Shown here: piece by piece, positions 45,629 through 54,806 of the stretch
How positions within the stretch are numbered: position 1 is the first letter of the stretch
Layout of the letters: the number at the start of each line of letters is the position of its first letter
Virus record (IMG/VR): IMGVR_UViG_3300020160_001966
Location: 1 to 64,000 of that record
From: a virus
Reading direction: 5' to 3' (one strand)
Length of the DNA: 64,000 nt
The notes under the pieces: generated by a model
Database searches by the model: none
What the model was told of the DNA's origin: nothing
Seen by the model: only the letters and a program-made list of their open reading frames with translations
Made by a program: the position numbers and the translations under genes

Positions 45629-45732
45629 ATATAATAATGTCGATAAAAAAATGGTGTGACGATAATCCTATAAAATCAATATTTATATGTGGTTTTCTAG
45701 TTGGTTTTATATTTGGGGGTATTTTATTATAA
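45625..45732 (+). CDS. 35-residue membrane protein in lysis cassette
   Basis: The ATG at 45625 overlaps the spanin stop (ATGA). The product MNIIMSIKKWCDDNP followed by SIFICGFLVGFIFGGILL has one membrane segment. Its stop overlaps the next start (TAATG). A small holin, pinholin or antiholin role is inferred from position alone. Confidence 0.5.
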   Translation: MNIIMSIKKWCDDNPIKSIFICGFLVGFIFGGILL

Positions 45733-46169
45733 TGTGGGATAAGATTGTAAATATAGCAAAAACAGCAAGTTCTATGTTGCATAGCGGAGAAGTTCCACCA
45801 AACACTCCAGCTAGATACAAAGAGGATTTGAGTAAGGTGAATTTTTTAGCATCTAAAAAATTCTATGTTGTTTTTTGTTCTGTTATAATTTTGGCATTTT
45901 TTTATATTGGTAGTATTTTTGTTTTATTTTTAACTGCTGCTAGTCCAGCATTAACTCTACCATTTGTTTCTATTTTTACAGAAACAATTAAAATTTTAGC
46001 GGTTATAATAGCTAGTTATCTAGGTGTTCAAACTGTTTTAGATTATAGAATGCAGTCTAATTCTTTGATTGATTTAAAAGGTGAACAAAAATTTATTAAA
46101 GAAGAAATTCGTGTAGAAGAATATCTATCTGGACATAAAGAAGATGACTATAAATTAGAAATTGATTAA
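45732..46169 (+). CDS. Holin candidate
   Basis: The start ATG 45732 overlaps the previous stop as TAATG. The 145-residue protein has two membrane segments (YVVFCSVIILAFFYIGSIFV, then IKILAVIIASYLGVQTVL) and charged ends. It sits directly before the endolysin gene. Two or three segments plus a charged C-terminus fit a holin that forms the inner-membrane hole, but the family is not recognised. Confidence 0.6.
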   Translation: MWDKIVNIAKTASSMLHSGEVPPNTPARYKEDLSKVNFLASKKFYVVFCSVIILAFFYIGSIFVLFLTAASPALTLPFVSIFTETIKILAVIIASYLGVQTVLDYRMQSNSLIDLKGEQKFIKEEIRVEEYLSGHKEDDYKLEID

Positions 46170-46171
46170 TT

Positions 46172-46786
46172 ATGGGAAAAGAGAAAACATTTTTAGATTA
46201 TGATTGGACTCCTGTTATAGCTTTTGAAAGTGGTGGCGAAAAGTATTACAATAAATTCTTAAAAAAAATGACTTGGCCAAGGGGGGCTTCAGGAATAACT
46301 ATGGGAATAGGTGCAGATCTTGGATATATGAGTGAAAAGGAATTTGATACTTATTTTTCAAAATATTTCACTGATGATGAAAATAAAAAATTAAAATCAA
46401 CAATAGGATTAAAAGGTGAATTAGCTAAAAACGCATTACATAAAGTTCAAAATATAGAGCTTTCTTGGGAAAATGCTTCAGAGGCATTTGTTGATTGGAC
46501 GTTACCCAAATTTTGGAATTTGACCAATGCTCTATGGTCAAAAATGGATGAATTGTGTGAAAATGCTCAAATCGGATTAGTAAGTATTGTGTTTAACAGG
46601 GGAGCATCAACTAAAGGATTTTCTAGAACAGAAATGCTAAACATAAAACCATTGGTATTAAAAAAAGATTACAAAGGAATAGCTAAAGAGATACGTTCCA
46701 TGAAAAGGCTTTGGGAGGGTAAAAATATGGATGGTCTTATAAAAAGAAGAGAAGAGGAAGCGAGAATGGTAGAAAGTTGCATTTAA
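46172..46786 (+). CDS. Endolysin (T4-lysozyme-like muramidase)
   Basis: The 204-residue enzyme shows FESGGEKYYNKF with the likely catalytic Glu (E19), followed by ASGITMGIGADLGYMS. This is the Glu...Gly-x-x-Thr-x-Gly-x-Gly pattern of GH24/T4-lysozyme and pesticin-like muramidases. The C-terminal GLIKRREEEARMVE also matches that group. It cleaves murein at the end of infection after holin action. It ends the lysis cassette and overlaps the convergent methyltransferase by four bases. Confidence 0.8.
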   Translation: MGKEKTFLDYDWTPVIAFESGGEKYYNKFLKKMTWPRGASGITMGIGADLGYMSEKEFDTYFSKYFTDDENKKLKSTIGLKGELAKNALHKVQNIELSWENASEAFVDWTLPKFWNLTNALWSKMDELCENAQIGLVSIVFNRGASTKGFSRTEMLNIKPLVLKKDYKGIAKEIRSMKRLWEGKNMDGLIKRREEEARMVESCI

Positions 46787-47322
46787 TCGACAACTATGCA
46801 ATACGTGGGGCATCCATCCTCTGTTAAAAAATCTATTTTTAAATTTTTATCTCTGCAAAATTCATCGACAGCATTAACTACGCTTTGAAATATATTTTTA
46901 GAATAATCGTGACCACATATATGTTTACCTTTTTTAATTTTTCTATAAGAAACTTCTAAGTCTTTTTTGACACCCTCATAACTATGATCTCCATCAATAT
47001 AAATCAAATCAAAATATCCGTCTGGAAAATTATTTAATACATTAAAACTACATCCCTTATGTAGATGAATAATGCTGTTATTATCGTATTCGTTTTTAAG
47101 TTTTAAATATTCATCGTTCAAATTTGTCCATACGACATTATTTCCATCTTTATCACCAGAACACATTTCACCATCGAAAATATCTATTAAATGTAATTCT
47201 TTGGGTTCCATTTTCTCATATATTATTTTTGAAAAATCTCCTTTAAAAACTCCAATTTCAGCTACAATTATATTTTTAGGCAATATATCTAAAAGATCGT
47301 TTCGCGTTTTTAATATTTTCAT
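46783..47322 (-). CDS. SAM methyltransferase
   Basis: The 179-residue class I enzyme has IIVAEIGVFKGDFSKII (motif I), LHLIDIFDGEM, and FDLIYIDGDHSYEGVKKDLE, a Methyltransf_24 signature with D-G-D-H. It overlaps the TylF-like gene start by four bases. It is likely to methylate a sugar made by the second glycosyltransferase cluster. Confidence 0.75.
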   Translation of the reverse strand: MKILKTRNDLLDILPKNIIVAEIGVFKGDFSKIIYEKMEPKELHLIDIFDGEMCSGDKDGNNVVWTNLNDEYLKLKNEYDNNSIIHLHKGCSFNVLNNFPDGYFDLIYIDGDHSYEGVKKDLEVSYRKIKKGKHICGHDYSKNIFQSVVNAVDEFCRDKNLKIDFLTEDGCPTYCIVVD

Positions 47323-47963
47323 TTTTTTATAATTTTAATTCCAGTATAATCTATCTTTTCAATAGAAATATTAACATTTTCAAAATATTCATCAAATGCT
47401 TTTTTCGAACCTTGCCAATGACCATAATCATCGACAATTAAAACTCCATCATTTTTTAATTTAGGATATAACACATCTAACTCTTTTTTTGTGGATTTAT
47501 ACCAATCAGTATCTAATCGTAATAAACTTATATCTTTTGGAATATTTTTATCACAATTTAATGTTTCAACTATATCACCAACAATATAATGCACATTATC
47601 TACAGGAAATGTTGATTTGGATAAATTGTTTTTCACATCATTCAAATCAGCATATGCTTTCACAAGTGGCAAATTCATGATATCAATCGCTTTTCTACCA
47701 TCACAATCAATATCAGCATCTTCTGGTTCAGTCATTCCTTCAAATGTGTCATACAGCCAAACGTGTCTATTAAACATTTTGTGATGATTCAAATATTCCA
47801 TTATTCCTAAAATATTACCACCTCTCCATACCCCACATTCAACAAAATCGCCATCTATATTTTGCAATCTAACATATTCTAAAGAATCGAATAAAGATCT
47901 TATTCTTTCCAAAGAAGTCATTGTATATGGGTGTACTATTTCTATAAAATCGTTTATATTCAT
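47319..47963 (-). CDS. TylF/macrocin O-methyltransferase-like protein
   Basis: The 214 residues match the TylF (PF05711) family: TSLERIRSLFDSLEYVR, GDFVECGVWRGGNILGIMEY, VWLYDTFEGMTEPEDAD, ISLLRLDTDWYKSTKKELDV and GVLIVDDYGHWQGSKKAFDE. These enzymes O-methylate sugars. It is part of a three-gene minus-strand group with a second methyltransferase and a glycosyltransferase. Confidence 0.85.
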   Translation of the reverse strand: MNINDFIEIVHPYTMTSLERIRSLFDSLEYVRLQNIDGDFVECGVWRGGNILGIMEYLNHHKMFNRHVWLYDTFEGMTEPEDADIDCDGRKAIDIMNLPLVKAYADLNDVKNNLSKSTFPVDNVHYIVGDIVETLNCDKNIPKDISLLRLDTDWYKSTKKELDVLYPKLKNDGVLIVDDYGHWQGSKKAFDEYFENVNISIEKIDYTGIKIIKK

Positions 47964-48691
47964 AAATTATTATCGTTTTTAAAACTTATCATTTTTTCAA
48001 TTTTTTTATGATAATTTCCAGAATCTGTCGTGAAATGTATCGCGGTGCCGTTAAAATTATTCATATGATAACCTTTAGCTGTCACTTCATCGCTAAAAGA
48101 ATCGTTGTATAAATCTTTTCTATATAAAAACACATTCAAATAAGGTTGTTCCAAACAATTATTGCCCTTATCCATATTATTTAACATATATTCTTCAATA
48201 TCTCTAAACACATCCACCATATTGTTATTGAAACCAAAAATACCAGCATTCATGCCATATATATTTTTTTTAAAAATATCATCCCTTTCATAATCATTTA
48301 TAAGATTACCGCCCCACAATTCATGTGACATCAAATCCGTTTCTTTACACAAATATATTTTATTTTCTCTTATTTTATCAAATAAAATGTCAGGATTTTT
48401 CAAAAAAAGAATATCCGAATCACAAAATAATATTTTGTTGAAATCTTTTATTTTTTCAAACTGATATATTTTGAATTTATTAGCACTAGATTGAAATAGA
48501 TTTTCATTTTTTGAAAAAATAAAATAAGGTTTTTTTTGAAATTCAATCTTTTCCAATATTTCATTTTCAAATTCACTTATAAACAAAAAATCACCATCAT
48601 AACCATTCTTATACAAACTTTCTATGCATAATTTCGTTAAATTTAAATACTCTATATTGTATCCTAAAGTAAAATATATTAATCTAGACAT
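47960..48691 (-). CDS. Glycosyltransferase (family 8-like, DSD motif)
   Basis: The 243-residue GT-A-like protein begins MSRLIYFTLGYNIEYLNLTK. It has KILFCDSDILFLKNPD with the D-S-D metal motif and GMNAGIFGFNN. This pattern resembles GT8 and related transferases. It diverges from the plus-strand glycosyltransferase series. Confidence 0.7.
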   Translation of the reverse strand: MSRLIYFTLGYNIEYLNLTKLCIESLYKNGYDGDFLFISEFENEILEKIEFQKKPYFIFSKNENLFQSSANKFKIYQFEKIKDFNKILFCDSDILFLKNPDILFDKIRENKIYLCKETDLMSHELWGGNLINDYERDDIFKKNIYGMNAGIFGFNNNMVDVFRDIEEYMLNNMDKGNNCLEQPYLNVFLYRKDLYNDSFSDEVTAKGYHMNNFNGTAIHFTTDSGNYHKKIEKMISFKNDNNL

Positions 48692-48763
48692 CGACCTAAA
48701 AATTTAATAAGATAATAACAATAATCAAGTTGATATTTGATCGAAAAAAGATAAAATATTATT

Positions 48764-49561
48764 GTGAAAATATGCATAGGTTTTAATCTGCACCATCCTT
48801 TAAATGAAAGAGTTTTAATTTCACAAAAAAGTCTATTGAGACTTAAAGAAAAATTTAATATAGAGTTGGTAAATTTAGATTTTAAGAATAGCGATAAAGT
48901 CAATGATAGTGATGATTTTAAAAATTTATATGTCTTGAAAGAGCATAGTAGTTTTTATACAAATGGTAGCAGTAGAGATTTACCAATGATCCATGATATG
49001 TTTAATTGTTTAAGTGATTACTCAGATGAAAATGGTATAGACATGTTTATATTTGTAAATTCGGACATAATAATATCCGATAGATTCATAAAACATATAT
49101 TAAGCACGAATTTCGACACTTATTGTGCTGCCAGATTAGCTATAGGAAATATTGACTCTTTAGACGAGCAGCCTAAAGAAATTTCACATTATCAAGTTGC
49201 TGGATTTGATGCATATGCTGTAAAAACAAAGTGGTGGAAAGAAAATGGACATAAATTTCCAAAATACATTTATGCTATCAGTGGTTGGGATGTTGATTAT
49301 GCCACTAAGATGAAACGATACGGTAATTGCGATTTTTGTAACAAATGGCCAGCGATGACTTTTCATATAATGCATGAAGAAATATCATCGAAAGATTCTC
49401 CAGAATTAATTTATAATAAAAATCTTTTATGGAATATAAACAAAGAAGATTGTGATATTTGGCATAATTATCTTTACAACGTTTTATTAAAAAGAAAAGG
49501 TGGTAATTATTGGCATCCTTTCGACAATGAAGTTGAATTAGAAAGAATTTATTTTAAATGA
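48764..49561 (+). CDS. Glycosyltransferase-like protein
   Basis: This 265-residue protein starts with GTG 48764 (AAAATA lies 5 nt before). It begins KICIGFNLHHPLNERVLISQ and has MFIFVNSDIIISDRFIKHIL with an NSD motif, YQVAGFDAYAVKTKWW and ISGWDVDYATKMKRYG. This is a GT-A-like layout. It begins a chain of six overlapping plus-strand genes. Donor and acceptor unknown. Confidence 0.65.
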   Translation: MKICIGFNLHHPLNERVLISQKSLLRLKEKFNIELVNLDFKNSDKVNDSDDFKNLYVLKEHSSFYTNGSSRDLPMIHDMFNCLSDYSDENGIDMFIFVNSDIIISDRFIKHILSTNFDTYCAARLAIGNIDSLDEQPKEISHYQVAGFDAYAVKTKWWKENGHKFPKYIYAISGWDVDYATKMKRYGNCDFCNKWPAMTFHIMHEEISSKDSPELIYNKNLLWNINKEDCDIWHNYLYNVLLKRKGGNYWHPFDNEVELERIYFK

Positions 49562-50469
49562 AATATTACGTCGATAAAAATTATTTGAAATTGGAAGATT
49601 TGGAATTGGTTACAGAATTATTATTTTCTTATCAACTTTTATCAAATGATGCTAAAAATTACATAAACAATAATCGTTTTTGGGAGTCTGGTATATTTTA
49701 TAATTTAAATACGGTAGAATATTCAAACGAAAATGAATGTGATTATTTCGCATTACCTTTCAAATTCAAAAGTTCAAAAGAAGACAGATTTTTAAAAGTT
49801 TTACACAAAGCTAAAGAATTTAATAAAAAATTAATATGTTTGAATAACGATGATTTTGGTGGTGATTACGAAATACCTAGCGATATAATTCTCTTTAGAA
49901 CATCTTTCGATTATAAATCTAAAATGGAAAATGAATACGCTTTTCCAGTTTTTATACCAGATATAATAAAAAACTCTAAAGGATATTCGAATAATTTATC
50001 TATAGGTTTTTGTGGAGATAGTAATAGGCCAGTTAGAAAAGAAGCTTTATTTGAACTCAAAAAAGGAAATATTCCATTGAATCATGATGAAGTGTTTTCT
50101 TTTTTTCAAAACCCAATAATTGATAAAAAAATTGGCAGGGAAAGATTTTTTAAAAATTTAGAGAATAACATTTTTGTATTATGCCCAAGAGGTTGTGGAA
50201 ATTTTTCATATAGATTTTACGAGACAATGTGTTATGGTAGAATACCGATTTTCATAAACACTGATTGTGTTTTACCTTTTGAAAACTTAATAGATTATAA
50301 AAAAGAAATAGTTTTTGTCGAAGAGAGTGAGTTGACAAACATAAACGATATAATTAAAGAATATTGTGACAAAAAAGATTTAATATTACAACAAAAAAAG
50401 TGTAGAGAAATATGGGAAAATTACCTATCACCTAATGGTTTTTTAAAAAATATAGAAAATATATTATGA
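49558..50469 (+). CDS. Exostosin-like glycosyltransferase
   Basis: The 303-residue GT-B-like protein carries the exostosin signature in its C-terminal half: FVLCPRGCGNFSYRFYETMC, then GRIPIFINTDCVLPFENLID. It overlaps both neighbours by four bases. A homologous gene lies at 51118-51993. Exostosin-fold enzymes add sugars such as GlcA or GlcNAc. Confidence 0.7.
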   Translation: MKYYVDKNYLKLEDLELVTELLFSYQLLSNDAKNYINNNRFWESGIFYNLNTVEYSNENECDYFALPFKFKSSKEDRFLKVLHKAKEFNKKLICLNNDDFGGDYEIPSDIILFRTSFDYKSKMENEYAFPVFIPDIIKNSKGYSNNLSIGFCGDSNRPVRKEALFELKKGNIPLNHDEVFSFFQNPIIDKKIGRERFFKNLENNIFVLCPRGCGNFSYRFYETMCYGRIPIFINTDCVLPFENLIDYKKEIVFVEESELTNINDIIKEYCDKKDLILQQKKCREIWENYLSPNGFLKNIENIL

Positions 50470-51146
50470 AAATTTATACAACCTTTTCATCTTCTCATAA
50501 AATTCTTTTTGATGAGTACTTTTTACCGTCATATAAGAAAGCGAACGCTAATAAACAATTTTCCCTATATGTTTCAGAAATGGAGCAGATAAGCAAAAAC
50601 GGTTCTTACAGCACCTATGGATTTAGAGAATCGACTTCAGATAAATTGAAGGTTATTATAAAGGCAATATCGGATAATATGGGGGAATGGATAATATTTT
50701 CAGATCCAGATATTCAATTTTTTGAAGGTTTTGCGGATGATGTTTTAAAATATTCTGATAAAAATGTAGATATATATTGTCAATGTGATACTCCAAAATG
50801 TCCAGAAAATGTCATAATGTGTACTGGGTTTATGATTATAAATTGCAATGAGCAAATTAAAAAAACATTCGAATCATCTTTAACATACATTAACAGTTTC
50901 GAGCATGATCAATATGCTTTTAATTATTTCGCAAGAGATAATAAAATTAAGTTTAAGACTTTACCAGAAGACAAATATTATACCATAGCATATAACACAG
51001 GAAATGCTGTTTGGAATGGTGAGACGTATAATAACATTCCTAAAAATATTCTAATGCATCATGCTAACTGGACTGCTGGTATAGAAAATAAAATAAAACT
51101 TTTAAAATATATTAAAGATGAAATTACAGGAAAAGTTACTATTTGA
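50466..51146 (+). CDS. Nucleotide-sugar transferase-like protein (DPD motif)
   Basis: The 226-residue protein has EWIIFSDPDIQFFEGFADDV (D-P-D metal motif), MCTGFMIINCNEQIKKTFES and FEHDQYAFNYFARD. This is the pattern of the nucleotide-diphospho-sugar transferase family. It overlaps the next gene by 29 bases. Confidence 0.65.
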   Translation: MKIYTTFSSSHKILFDEYFLPSYKKANANKQFSLYVSEMEQISKNGSYSTYGFRESTSDKLKVIIKAISDNMGEWIIFSDPDIQFFEGFADDVLKYSDKNVDIYCQCDTPKCPENVIMCTGFMIINCNEQIKKTFESSLTYINSFEHDQYAFNYFARDNKIKFKTLPEDKYYTIAYNTGNAVWNGETYNNIPKNILMHHANWTAGIENKIKLLKYIKDEITGKVTI

Positions 51147-51993
51147 TACCACATATTTAAGGATAAAATATCCTTTAACGCCATATCCTTCTTATCATCA
51201 AGGTTTGTATTTAGAAGAATATTTTTGTGATTATTTTATAAAAAATTGTTTACACGAAGTATATGATAGATATTACCTTCCTATATTTTGGACCAACATA
51301 TATTTAAAAAATTGGTTACACAATTACAGAAACCCAGTGCTGCAATGTTTCTTAGACACTTTGCCAAAAAATCAAAAATATTTCACCGTTTGTCAACACG
51401 ATGACGCTCCTTCTGAAAATATAGATGGTTTTGACATCAAAGTTTTTTCCGCTGGTGGTAATTATTCTAAAGGCATACCAATACCTTTAATATGCGCCCC
51501 GATGAATGTCGATAATATTATAAAGGATAAAAATATTTTTTGCAGTTTTGTCGGATCTTTAACACATGATGTTAGGAAAAAATTTATAGAAACATATAAA
51601 AATGATGAGGAATTTTACATATCTTCCAGAGAATGGAATTATGGAATAAACGCGCAACAATTAGATTTATTCTCAAATATAACATCCAAGTCTCATTTTA
51701 CTATATGTGCGAGAGGTTATGGTAAACAAAGTTTTAGATTTTACGAGACTTTACAATTAAGAAGCATACCAGTATACATTTATGATAATGATCCATATCT
51801 GCCTTTTTCGGACGTTATTGATTATAATTCTTTTTCTATAATACTAAATGTTAAAGATATTGGCAAATTAAAAGATATTTTAAAGTCTATTGATTTTAAT
51901 AAAAGGATTGAAATGATTGAAAAGGGATGGGAAATATATAAAAATTTCTTCACTTTTGAAAAAGTAACAGAAAGAATTTTAAAAAATGTCTAA
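51118..51993 (+). CDS. Exostosin-like glycosyltransferase
   Basis: The 291 residues contain FTVCQHDDAPSENIDGF and the exostosin core FTICARGYGKQSFRFYETLQ followed by RSIPVYIYDNDPYLPFSD. It is a relative of the product of 49558-50469, which suggests duplication within the cluster. Start ATG 51118 lies inside the previous gene; later starts are possible. Confidence 0.7.
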   Translation: MKLQEKLLFDTTYLRIKYPLTPYPSYHQGLYLEEYFCDYFIKNCLHEVYDRYYLPIFWTNIYLKNWLHNYRNPVLQCFLDTLPKNQKYFTVCQHDDAPSENIDGFDIKVFSAGGNYSKGIPIPLICAPMNVDNIIKDKNIFCSFVGSLTHDVRKKFIETYKNDEEFYISSREWNYGINAQQLDLFSNITSKSHFTICARGYGKQSFRFYETLQLRSIPVYIYDNDPYLPFSDVIDYNSFSIILNVKDIGKLKDILKSIDFNKRIEMIEKGWEIYKNFFTFEKVTERILKNV

Positions 51994-52759
51994 TACGAAT
52001 GGTGTAATATATTTTGAAGGTGTTGGTAAAAATAAAGGAGGATTATGTGACAGGTTAAAAGGTATGTATTCTTGTTGGATTTTATCCGAAAAATTGAATA
52101 AAGATTTTATATATAATATACCTCATCCAGTAGCTTTAAAAGTTAAAAATTATAAACAAATAAATAGCGAGGCTTTCACGGAATTGAATGTGATAGATTG
52201 GGAAAATTATTTACAATATTCTTCAAAAATAAAAAATTTGGATTTTCCAGAATTAAATTATAAAATACACACAAATATTGATTTCTCTAACGATTTCAAT
52301 CATTATAATAGTTTTCAAATTTTTATAAAACAATTTTTCAATTTAAATCAATTTGAAAAAGAACATAATGTTCAAAAATACGATATAGGTATACATGTAA
52401 GATGTGGTGGAGAAATGGTTGAATGGAACGATTATGATTTTGGTAAAAAAATAATAGAAACGGAATTTAAAAAAAGATTGGAAGAAATAGCAAATTTTAA
52501 AAAAGAAATATTTTTATGCTCAGATTCCAAAAAAGTTTTAGATATGGTTGATAGTTATAATATAAAAAACATATACTTGAGTCCATATGAACCCAATCAT
52601 ATTGATAGAGGTTTCAATGTTACAGAAAATGACTATATTTCAACTTTTTATGATCTATTGACTTTGGCTAATTGTCGATCAATATATGCGACTCTCGGAG
52701 AGTTTGCTAAAACATCTTCTAGAATTTACAACAATGAATTACAATATTTTTACAACTGA
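51986..52759 (+). CDS. Fucosyltransferase-like glycosyltransferase
   Basis: The 257-residue GT-B-like protein contains GGLCDRLKGMYSCWILSEKL near the N-terminus and the donor-binding motif DIGIHVRCGGE (H-x-R), then EIFLCSDSKKVLDM and STFYDLLTLANC. These are features of alpha-1,2 and alpha-1,6 fucosyltransferases. It overlaps the next gene, which has the same motifs. Confidence 0.65.
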   Translation: MSNTNGVIYFEGVGKNKGGLCDRLKGMYSCWILSEKLNKDFIYNIPHPVALKVKNYKQINSEAFTELNVIDWENYLQYSSKIKNLDFPELNYKIHTNIDFSNDFNHYNSFQIFIKQFFNLNQFEKEHNVQKYDIGIHVRCGGEMVEWNDYDFGKKIIETEFKKRLEEIANFKKEIFLCSDSKKVLDMVDSYNIKNIYLSPYEPNHIDRGFNVTENDYISTFYDLLTLANCRSIYATLGEFAKTSSRIYNNELQYFYN

Positions 52760-53654
52760 AAAAGAACAATATCTAGTGGGTAATATCGAGTATGGTGGTT
52801 TTGGGGCCATGTATGCTAGAAGAAAACTCATAATGCAAATAGCTCAAGCCTTTAACAGAATACCCATCTTTAGATATTCTAAAGATTATGTATACGATGA
52901 TCCATTTTTAGAATTTAATCCAAATATAAATGATTTAAAAAATAAAGGCATAAAAGAAATTAAAAAATTTGATTTCACTGATAATGATGAGGTAGCGGTT
53001 TTTTTCGATTTCGGTTCGTATTGGAATAGTGAAAACATGCATAAGTATCAATGCTGGAGTCCTGATAAAGAAGATTATGTTCAATATTCTGGATATATGT
53101 ACAATCTTTTAAAGTTAAAGGAAGAATATTCATTAAAGGTAGAAGAAAAGATAGATTTTTTAAAACATAAGTATGATATAAAATCTTTCGATGATTATAT
53201 AGCAATACATTTAAGAAGAGGCGATAAAATAACAGAAACTAATTACATTAACGATGTTACATTGTTTGATTATGTGGAAAATTTAAACATAGGGAATAAA
53301 ATTTTTGTTACTAGCGATGAGTTGGATTATATATATGAAATTGAGCAAAAATATCCAAATTTTGAATTTATTTACGATTCTGAAGAAAAAAGATATGGGA
53401 ATAAAACTATTTCTAATGTTGATATGGTGGCTATGAATCCTTCATTAAAAGAACAAGAGACTTTAACATTTGTAAAAAATGTGGAGATTTTAAAAAGATG
53501 TAAAGTTGTTATTGGACCTCATAGCGCACAAATGACTAAAATAGCAGGTTCTATGAATTCTTATTTAAAAAATAAAAAGACTTTGCTTCTTATAAATACA
53601 GAAAGCGATAAATGGGAATTAGAGACTATGGGTAGCTCTGAGCAAACTGCTTAA
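52734..53654 (+). CDS. Fucosyltransferase-like glycosyltransferase
   Basis: I start at ATG 52734 (MNYNIFTTEKEQYLVGNIEY), inside the end of the previous gene; a Met 48 nt upstream is also in frame. The 306-residue protein has IAIHLRRGDKITE (H-x-R-R-G-D), KIFVTSDELDYIYEIE and VVIGPHSAQMTKIAG, the GT23-like fucosyltransferase pattern. It overlaps the convergent GT at its 3' end by 29 bases. Confidence 0.7.
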   Translation: MNYNIFTTEKEQYLVGNIEYGGFGAMYARRKLIMQIAQAFNRIPIFRYSKDYVYDDPFLEFNPNINDLKNKGIKEIKKFDFTDNDEVAVFFDFGSYWNSENMHKYQCWSPDKEDYVQYSGYMYNLLKLKEEYSLKVEEKIDFLKHKYDIKSFDDYIAIHLRRGDKITETNYINDVTLFDYVENLNIGNKIFVTSDELDYIYEIEQKYPNFEFIYDSEEKRYGNKTISNVDMVAMNPSLKEQETLTFVKNVEILKRCKVVIGPHSAQMTKIAGSMNSYLKNKKTLLLINTESDKWELETMGSSEQTA

Positions 53655-54432
53655 AAATATTTTTCATAATAGTCTTGACTTGTTGTTCTGATGTATCTGG
53701 AACACAATTATTCCAAGCTGGTAAGACTCCATGTTTTTGTTTGAAATATTCAGCCCCCCTTTGAATATTATCAGACCAGTCTTTTCTAGGTCTAATTGTA
53801 CTGCTATTTTCCGAACATTCTATTTCATCCAAATATTCACAACTATTGGCCAGATCAGGCCAATTCCAATAAGGTGTGGTATAGCCTTCCTTTGAAATTC
53901 TATAAGAATGCTCAACATGCTCAAACGCATTTACAAAATTTTCATCTATAGTTCCACATTTATATAGAACTTCTCTACTATAATAACAGAACGCCCCAAC
54001 ACTGTGAGTATTTATAGACAATTTTATATCCCCATAATCCACTATATATCTAGGACAAGGTTTCCCCTTAGATACCCCATTTTTATTAGCTGGACCATGA
54101 TATGCAAAACAAAAATGTTGTATACCAGTTATTTTTCTAGCACGAATATATTCGTTAAAAACATTCGGGTCTTTTACAATTATATCGTCTTCAATAATAA
54201 AAATATGGTCCGCTCCAGATTTAATAGCATTTTGAAATAAAATATTTTTACTTTTACCCACTCCCAAATTTGTTTTATTTTTTATATAAAAATCATTTCT
54301 TTCAACCTCAACATCGATCTTACCATCATTAACAACTCCAATAAAATCAACATTATTAGATTTTTTAACAGATTGATAACATTTTTTAAAAAAATCTGTT
54401 CTATCGCAAGTAACTATTCCAACAAATACCAT
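53626..54432 (-). CDS. GT-A glycosyltransferase (family 2-like)
   Basis: The 268-residue protein begins MVFVGIVTCDRTDFFKKCYQ and has DHIFIIEDDIIVKDPNVFNE with the EDD metal motif and SVGAFCYYSREVL. It is a GT2-type layout with a C-terminal W/C-rich part. It closes the second sugar cluster next to two small virion genes. Confidence 0.7.
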   Translation of the reverse strand: MVFVGIVTCDRTDFFKKCYQSVKKSNNVDFIGVVNDGKIDVEVERNDFYIKNKTNLGVGKSKNILFQNAIKSGADHIFIIEDDIIVKDPNVFNEYIRARKITGIQHFCFAYHGPANKNGVSKGKPCPRYIVDYGDIKLSINTHSVGAFCYYSREVLYKCGTIDENFVNAFEHVEHSYRISKEGYTTPYWNWPDLANSCEYLDEIECSENSSTIRPRKDWSDNIQRGAEYFKQKHGVLPAWNNCVPDTSEQQVKTIMKNIFKQFAQSYP

Positions 54433-54468
54433 ACTTGTTTAACTTATCTCCAAATATAAATAATTCAA

Positions 54469-54804
54469 ATGGCTGATGGAATTAATATTAGAATTTTACC
54501 AAGAACTGAAGTTTTAGATCCTCAAGATCTTTTTATTTTGGACAATAAATTTTTAGGAACACAAACACTGGCTTTCAGTTCTGTGGTTCTTTCTGGTTCT
54601 CAAGTATCCTTTTATTCAGATTTTTTAAAATTATCATCTTATACCACAAGCACTTTACTTAGTGGAGGTATATCACCTTCTGGTAACATAATACCATCAA
54701 AAGAAGGTATTATATATTATTCGTCAAATACAAAAGATTTATTCGTTTCCGTTGGAAGATATTCTGAAAAAGACTGGAAGAGAATATTAACAGTAAATTA
54801 TTAA
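54469..54804 (+). CDS. Small virion-like protein
   Basis: The 111-residue product starts MADGINIRILPRTEVLDPQD, followed by a short module (LFILDNKFLGTQTLAFSS) like the N-termini of cyanophage and T4-like fibre adaptors. The rest is beta-rich. TATAAATA lies 6 nt before the ATG. It is coupled to the next gene by two bases. Fibre or neck decoration is inferred. Confidence 0.5.
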   Translation: MADGINIRILPRTEVLDPQDLFILDNKFLGTQTLAFSSVVLSGSQVSFYSDFLKLSSYTTSTLLSGGISPSGNIIPSKEGIIYYSSNTKDLFVSVGRYSEKDWKRILTVNY

Positions 54805-54806
54805 AT

